37,770 bases of DNA from positions 1-37,770 of the forward strand of contig CARUPR010000005.1 in the NCBI GenBank assembly GCA_949077035.1, read 5' to 3'. Shown one piece after another: positions 34,301-37,770 of this stretch. How positions within the stretch are numbered: position 1 is the stretch's first letter; each line of letters opens with the position of its first letter. The notes beneath the pieces were generated by a model. That model saw nothing but the letters and a program-made list of their open reading frames with translations, did no database searches and was not told the DNA's origin. The position numbers and the translations under genes are program-made. Source of the stretch: an uncultured Eubacteriales bacterium (lineage in GTDB: Bacteria > Bacillota > Clostridia > Christensenellales > UBA1242).

Positions 34301-35635
34301 GTTGAAACAAATCAATCTGTTAAAGCGGTTATTGATTTCTTGAAAGAGTCCATGGCTAATACCCGAAAGGTTGTTTATAATAAGGCAAAATTAGTTACCG
34401 AATTTAGACAGACCTTTTCGATAACAAAATGCAGAGATATCAATGACTTACATCATGCTCAAGATGCTTATCTTAATATTGTTGTTGGAAATATTATAAA
34501 TTCAAAATTTACCGATGACCCTCGCAATTTTTATAGACATAAGAAAGATTTGGATGATGAAACTTCAACCGCATCAGAGCAAAATACAAAAAGCAATAAT
34601 ATTTTGCATCTGTTTTGGGGAAATGTTTATTCATCAACAACAGGCAAACTTGTATGGAGTGCAAAAAAAGATATAGCAAGGATTAAAGAAATCTGCCAAA
34701 AGACCAGTCCGCTTATTTCAAAAATGAGTTTTTCAAAACTAAATGGTGCTTTTTATAAAGAAACAGTGCACAAAAGCAACAAAAATAATAAAAAGACGGA
34801 GGCTTCTGTTTCGATAAAAGGCGATGAGTCAAGTCCTTTGTTTGATACCGAAAAATATGGTGGATACAACAATCTTAACAATGCCTATTTTATGCTTATA
34901 GAAAGCAAAAATAAAAAGAATCAGACAATTAAAACGATTGAAGCTGTGCCAATTATGGTTGTTATTAAAAATATGGGCAAAGCTGATTTTAAAGAAAATA
35001 TACTTGAATATATTTCTAAGGCAAGCGGTCTTAAAGATGCAAAAATTTTGATAGATAAAATCAACTTTCAGTCTACATTATTAATAGGAAAAGGTCGATA
35101 TGTTTTGGGAGGAAAATCTGGCGACCAGTTAGTTCTTCACAATGCAAATCAAATTTTTCTTGATGATGAAAGTAACAAATATATTAAAGCTATCTCAAAA
35201 TATTTTAAGCATAAAGCAGATAAAACTGATTTGGCGCTTAAACAATCTGATGAATTTATTGAAGTTTCACCTGCATCAAAGAAGGGAAATAAAGAAATAA
35301 TTTTGACTAAAGAACAGAATTTGAGGCTTTATGAAAAGTTTATTGAAAAATTGTCTTGCAAAGTATATGATGATATGCAGTTGTCTACAATTTTGCTTTC
35401 AAAACTTAAAGATAAGAAGGCTATATTTATTTCCTTAAATGTCCAAGACCAAGTGCAAGTGCTTCATGAAATTGTTAAAAAATGTTCATGTGGGACAGAC
35501 CCTGTTGATTTGTCAAAATTACAGGATGGAAAAAGTGTAGGGAAGATTACTATCAATAAAAATATTACCGGGAAAAAGATTGTTTTAATTAAAAACTCTG
35601 TTTCTGGATTGTTTGAACAAAGGATTGTTTTATAA
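31379..35635 (+). CDS. cas9: Cas9 nuclease, type II-A
   Basis: 1418 residues. RNA-guided DNA endonuclease. RuvC-I is FLGLDIGTNSCGWAVTD with the catalytic Asp9, followed by the Arg-rich bridge helix (RRQKRTNRRRLDRKK). RuvC-II is VFVEVTRE with Glu800. The HNH domain has YDVDHIIPQ with His894 and, further on, NAEKSDRYPLP. RuvC-III is HHAQDAYLN with Asp1029. The C-terminal PAM-reading part follows. All catalytic residues are intact. SD AAAGGAG. All 12 Trp codons are TGG. It overlaps cas1 by one base (TAATG). Confidence 0.98.
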   Translation: MTKYFLGLDIGTNSCGWAVTDQDYNLIRRKGKDLWGVRLFEGAHTAEERRQKRTNRRRLDRKKLELSWVRDIFAEEVAKVDKDFLTRMKYSNLWMEDKNKMSNSLKSKDSLFHGEIDGRFYSDKDYYSDYPTIYHLRKELIHTPAKDIRLLYLAVHNIIKHRGHFLYGGSFGENSDLINIFNEVLEVYTKALDQDDCLMQTKILNQEDVNKILECIKSKSGIKVTKSKFNEIFCAKSKSEKALVGAFVDGKINLEQLFDSKFEDGKLDFNDEAIESKLNEIGGSLSDEQLSLLYKIQEIYSLLQLKTILGDCDYICDAMVESYDKHQSQLEIFKKFIKKYYKEEYFNIFRNSRDKNSDKNVGYAQYVNCNLINGKKQVVDLDVSSKSKEDFYKYILKILSENPKECADKEEFERERDYFVSLIQEDKFLPKQRTKANSVLPNKLYEKELKQILQTNAKKYDFLNEIDESCGLTNSQKLLQILFFRVPYFVGPIGQNLQGQKHGWAEKIANLDYKPWTLNKIINFDSAEDAFIGKMTNKCTYLKDKDVLPKNSIINSKFRVLNELNKLKINGNNISVELKQALFNQLFCNFAKVSSKDVKKFLIKEGLFSEEEMNDIHLSGIDKEFANNYSSYSKLATHPFFGHEFVDKHLFEIEKIIKYHTIISDKNRLDKRIRREFGDVFSDEQFKYLKGLNFKDWGSLSYEFICGIKFINRETGEITTILDELWITNQNLQEILANGDYTLSEKLFKSNDRTLTELIYDDVENLYCSPAVKRGIWQTIKLIKEIVSVMGQMPEKVFVEVTREDGEKGDAGRKSSRKDKLESLYTSKAFKKNVFISAQEIAQLLEELNTDKDVNSLRSERLYLYFLQAGKCMYSGQTIDIKDIFNDNLYDVDHIIPQAIIKDDSIDNKVLVKRQLNAEKSDRYPLPYEYIAKQKDFWKVLLDNGFISKEKYDRLIRTAPLTDNELGQFIARQLVETNQSVKAVIDFLKESMANTRKVVYNKAKLVTEFRQTFSITKCRDINDLHHAQDAYLNIVVGNIINSKFTDDPRNFYRHKKDLDDETSTASEQNTKSNNILHLFWGNVYSSTTGKLVWSAKKDIARIKEICQKTSPLISKMSFSKLNGAFYKETVHKSNKNNKKTEASVSIKGDESSPLFDTEKYGGYNNLNNAYFMLIESKNKKNQTIKTIEAVPIMVVIKNMGKADFKENILEYISKASGLKDAKILIDKINFQSTLLIGKGRYVLGGKSGDQLVLHNANQIFLDDESNKYIKAISKYFKHKADKTDLALKQSDEFIEVSPASKKGNKEIILTKEQNLRLYEKFIEKLSCKVYDDMQLSTILLSKLKDKKAIFISLNVQDQVQVLHEIVKKCSCGTDPVDLSKLQDGKSVGKITINKNITGKKIVLIKNSVSGLFEQRIVL

Positions 35636-36495
35636 TGAGTTTTAGGACGATTGTAATAAAAGAGCGTGCAAAACTTGATTTAAAACTTAATTATTTAGTG
35701 TGCAGAAATGACAAAGAAATCAAGGTTTTTATACCAGAAATTTCAGAACTTATCTTGGAATCAACCGGGATTTCTTTGACATGTGCACTCATAAGTGAAC
35801 TTGTCAAAAACAATGTCAAAATTATCTTTTGTGACCAAAAACATAATCCAGAAAGTGAAGTTTTACCATATTATGGAAACTATCATTCAGCCAAAAGATT
35901 GAAAAATCAAATTACTTGGAATGAAGAAGCGAAAGCAATTGTTTGGACTGAAATTATTAAAAATAAAATTTATCAACAATCCATACTTTTAGAGGAATTA
36001 AATCATAAAAATGAAAGTGAATTGCTTAGAAATTACCTTTCTCAAGTTGTCTTAAATGATTATACAAATAGGGAAGGACACTCTGCTAAAGTTTATTTTA
36101 ATGCACTATTTGGATTAAATTTTTCAAGAAGAGAGGATGAGGATATCAATAGTGCATTAAACTATGGTTATGCAGTTTTGCTTTCATGCTTTAATAGGGA
36201 AATTGTCAAAAGTGGATATCTTACACAACTGGGGATTTGGCATAAAAATGAGTTTAATGATTTTAATCTGGGCAGTGATTTTATGGAGCCATTTAGGATT
36301 TTAATTGATAGAATAGTTATAAATTTGAATAAAGAAGAGGATTTTAGGACTCAAATATTAAAAATTTTTGATTTTCAGGTAAAAATAAAGGAGAAAAGTT
36401 ATTATTTGGAAAATGCTATTTCTTTATATTGTAAAAGCCTTTTTGATTGTTTAAATAATGAAGGTAAAGGAGAAATCTCTTTTTATGAGATGTAG
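35635..36495 (+). CDS. cas1: Cas1 integrase
   Basis: 286 residues. Metal-dependent spacer integrase of type II-A. Likely active-site residues are Glu147 (NREGHSAKVYF), His203 (GIWHKNEFND) and Glu218 (DFMEPFRILID). Normal length for the subtype. It is coupled to cas9 by the TAATG junction, and its end overlaps the cas2 start by 11 bases. Ends in TAG. Confidence 0.97.
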   Translation: MSFRTIVIKERAKLDLKLNYLVCRNDKEIKVFIPEISELILESTGISLTCALISELVKNNVKIIFCDQKHNPESEVLPYYGNYHSAKRLKNQITWNEEAKAIVWTEIIKNKIYQQSILLEELNHKNESELLRNYLSQVVLNDYTNREGHSAKVYFNALFGLNFSRREDEDINSALNYGYAVLLSCFNREIVKSGYLTQLGIWHKNEFNDFNLGSDFMEPFRILIDRIVINLNKEEDFRTQILKIFDFQVKIKEKSYYLENAISLYCKSLFDCLNNEGKGEISFYEM

Positions 36496-36805
36496 AATTA
36501 TGAGGATGCTTGTATTTTTTGATTTGCCAATGCTTACCAAGGTAAACTTGAGAGATTATAGAAATTTTAGAACTTTTTTACTTAAAAATGGTTTTATTAT
36601 GATGCAAAAATCAGTTTATTCAAAATTAGTCATAAATAAAAATTCATCGCAATTATTGCGAAATCAAGTGATAAAAAATCTGCCAAAGAATGGACTTGTT
36701 CAATTGCTTACAGTTACAGAAAAACAATTTGCTGATATAGAATTTCTTGTTGGGCAGTCAAACAGCAAAGTTCTTTCAAGCATTGATAGGGTGGTAGTAT
36801 TATGA
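36485..36805 (+). CDS. cas2: Cas2
   Basis: 106 residues counting from ATG 36485 (MRCRIMRMLVFFDLPM), chosen for the family N-terminus; AAAGGAG lies 12 bases before it. The ferredoxin-like fold starts with MLVFFDLP; the Asp is the conserved one. It forms the Cas1-Cas2 integration complex. The stop is the only TGA stop in the window and overlaps the csn2 start (ATGA). If UGA is Trp, Cas2 reads on as Leu-Trp-Asn and stops at TAG 36809-36811, only two residues longer. Confidence 0.93.
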   Translation: MRCRIMRMLVFFDLPMLTKVNLRDYRNFRTFLLKNGFIMMQKSVYSKLVINKNSSQLLRNQVIKNLPKNGLVQLLTVTEKQFADIEFLVGQSNSKVLSSIDRVVVL

Positions 36806-37464
36806 AATTAGTGCATCCAAATTTTTGTTATGGATTTGATTTTGAAAAAGAAAGTTTTTATTCGCTGGTTATAGAAAATGCCGATGAGTATTATGACTTG
36901 ACAAAACAAATAATTATGCAAGCTGAAAATGAAGATGGGCAGTGGGTTTTGTCTGATATATTACCTATAAATTTTTCAAAGAAAGCTTTAGTATTGTATG
37001 ATTTTTATAATTTATCTTGTAATAATAAGAAGATGGAGGGCTTGCTTAAAAATAAAATTTTAAATTTAAATAGCCATATTGATTTAAGTGAAAAAATTTC
37101 AAAAGTAAATCAAGATATAATAGAATTAAGCGAATTGATTGTATCCAATTTAGATTTTAATATTGACTATAATAATGAAATTAATCTTGAAACATTGTTG
37201 AAAATCATTAAATTTGAATTTGGTGAACAGCAGAATTTGCTTGAAAAAATTTTAAGATATATTGAGGTATATTGTGAACTAGTCTCAATTAAACTGGTAG
37301 TATTAATAGGACTTACAGCTATTTTAAATGAAAAAGATATTGAAAAAATAATTAAAGAAATAAATTATAAGGATATAAAAATTTTATTTATAGACAGCTA
37401 TGATAAAAATATTTTCAAAAAAGAAAATAAAATTATTATAGATAAAGATTTGTGTTTAATATAA
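36802..37464 (+). CDS. csn2: Csn2, type II-A adaptation protein
   Basis: 220 residues. The Csn2 family forms a DNA-end-binding ring used in spacer acquisition and defines subtype II-A. Typical are the N-terminal FCYGFDFEKESFYSLVIEN, the acidic loop region, and the C-terminal INYKDIKILFIDSYD. It overlaps cas2 by four bases. Last cas gene before the array. Confidence 0.9.
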   Translation: MKLVHPNFCYGFDFEKESFYSLVIENADEYYDLTKQIIMQAENEDGQWVLSDILPINFSKKALVLYDFYNLSCNNKKMEGLLKNKILNLNSHIDLSEKISKVNQDIIELSELIVSNLDFNIDYNNEINLETLLKIIKFEFGEQQNLLEKILRYIEVYCELVSIKLVVLIGLTAILNEKDIEKIIKEINYKDIKILFIDSYDKNIFKKENKIIIDKDLCLI

Positions 37465-37536
37465 AATTGTGTTAAAATAATAAAAAAAAGTGTATCTAGA
37501 AAAAGTGCGGTGGCATAAATAATTTTCAAAATTGAG
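37465..37536 (+). promoter_or_regulatory. CRISPR leader
   Basis: 72 bases between csn2 and the first repeat. It ends in AAAATTGAG, close to the ATTTGAG leader-anchoring sequence known from streptococcal II-A loci. It also contains GTATCTAGAA (37492-37501), the reverse complement of part of the repeat. Confidence 0.75.
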
Positions 37537-37770
37537 GTTTGAGAGTTATGTTATTCTAGATACCACTAAAACAGTTGTGTTGATGTAATTCTTGATTTGT
37601 ATGTTTGAGAGTTATGTTATTCTAGATACCACTAAAACTATCAGGGTGCATCTCATTCCATTTTTGAGGTTTGAGAGTTATGTTATTCTAGATACCACTA
37701 AAACTGATGATAATAATCAACCAATTTACAAAGAGTTTGAGAGTTATGTTATTCTAGATACCACTAAAAC
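37537..37770 (+). CRISPR. Type II-A CRISPR array (continues past the window)
   Basis: Four identical 36-base repeats at 37537-37572, 37603-37638, 37669-37704 and 37735-37770 (start GTTTGAGAGTTATG, end TACCACTAAAAC), with three 30-base spacers. The window ends exactly at a repeat end, so the array is truncated. The identical repeats indicate the leader-proximal, recently active end. Confidence 0.99.

Noticed and set aside
37705..37734. Spacer 3 shares AACCAATTTACAA with 29373-29385 at the element's right end
   Set aside because: Only 13 of 30 bases match, AT-rich, and the PAM-proximal end mismatches; not good evidence of self-targeting.

Overview
The window is AT-rich chromosomal DNA of an uncultivated-looking, cell-wall-bearing bacterium of the Bacillota (Clostridia-like). 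The evidence is: yqfC/yqfD sporulation-type genes; the rplU-prp-rpmA operon with an L27 N-terminal extension; FloA; the murB/murC wall genes; strong Shine-Dalgarno (SD) sites; and a type II-A CRISPR locus. None of the CDSs annotated here needs TGA as a stop codon. At least three genes of an integrated element carry in-frame TGA exactly where the protein family wants tryptophan. The simplest reading is that UGA is decoded as Trp in this organism, or at least in the element's usual host (genetic code 4), while chromosomal genes still use TGG only.

Layout. Positions 1-17753 are a chromosomal backbone: tuf; a small zinc-ribbon membrane protein; an HD hydrolase with an apparently leaderless transcript; a Cys-rich mini-protein; a 1379-residue surface protein; the L21/Prp/L27 operon; an OGG-type glycosylase; floA with a partner; yqfC-yqfD-ybeY-era; divergent murB and murC; and an unknown gene. 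About 17841-29547 is an integrated mobile element of roughly 11.5 kb. It carries an HUH replication initiator with four UGA-Trp codons, two repressors with their operator sets, an FtsK-gamma-like protein, a cargo cassette (SPFH/zinc-ribbon protein, four-TM protein, zinc-ribbon-TM-LRR receptor-like protein), an excisionase with UGA-Trp, a tyrosine integrase and a DUF669-like protein with UGA-Trp. From 29575 the chromosome resumes with a P-loop kinase/CYTH-like fusion. It is followed by a type II-A CRISPR-Cas locus: tracrRNA, cas9, cas1, cas2, csn2, leader and an array running off the window end.

How it fits together. The element is studded with four direct copies of a 25-bp motif (two 10-13-bp conserved arms around two variable bases) that separate its gene cassettes. 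It also has three copies of a longer degenerate intergenic module. The XRE repressor at 19256-19555 appears to control both its divergent operon and the SPFH/LRR cargo through a shared operator with core ATCGCAATAT. A second repressor (26111-26620) sits near two copies of another promoter-like repeat, one ahead of xis-int and one ahead of the DUF669-like gene. In the CRISPR locus, tracrRNA and cas9 are transcribed toward each other from overlapping promoters whose -10 boxes are one base apart and whose sequence overlaps the anti-repeat, so their transcription is probably mutually exclusive.
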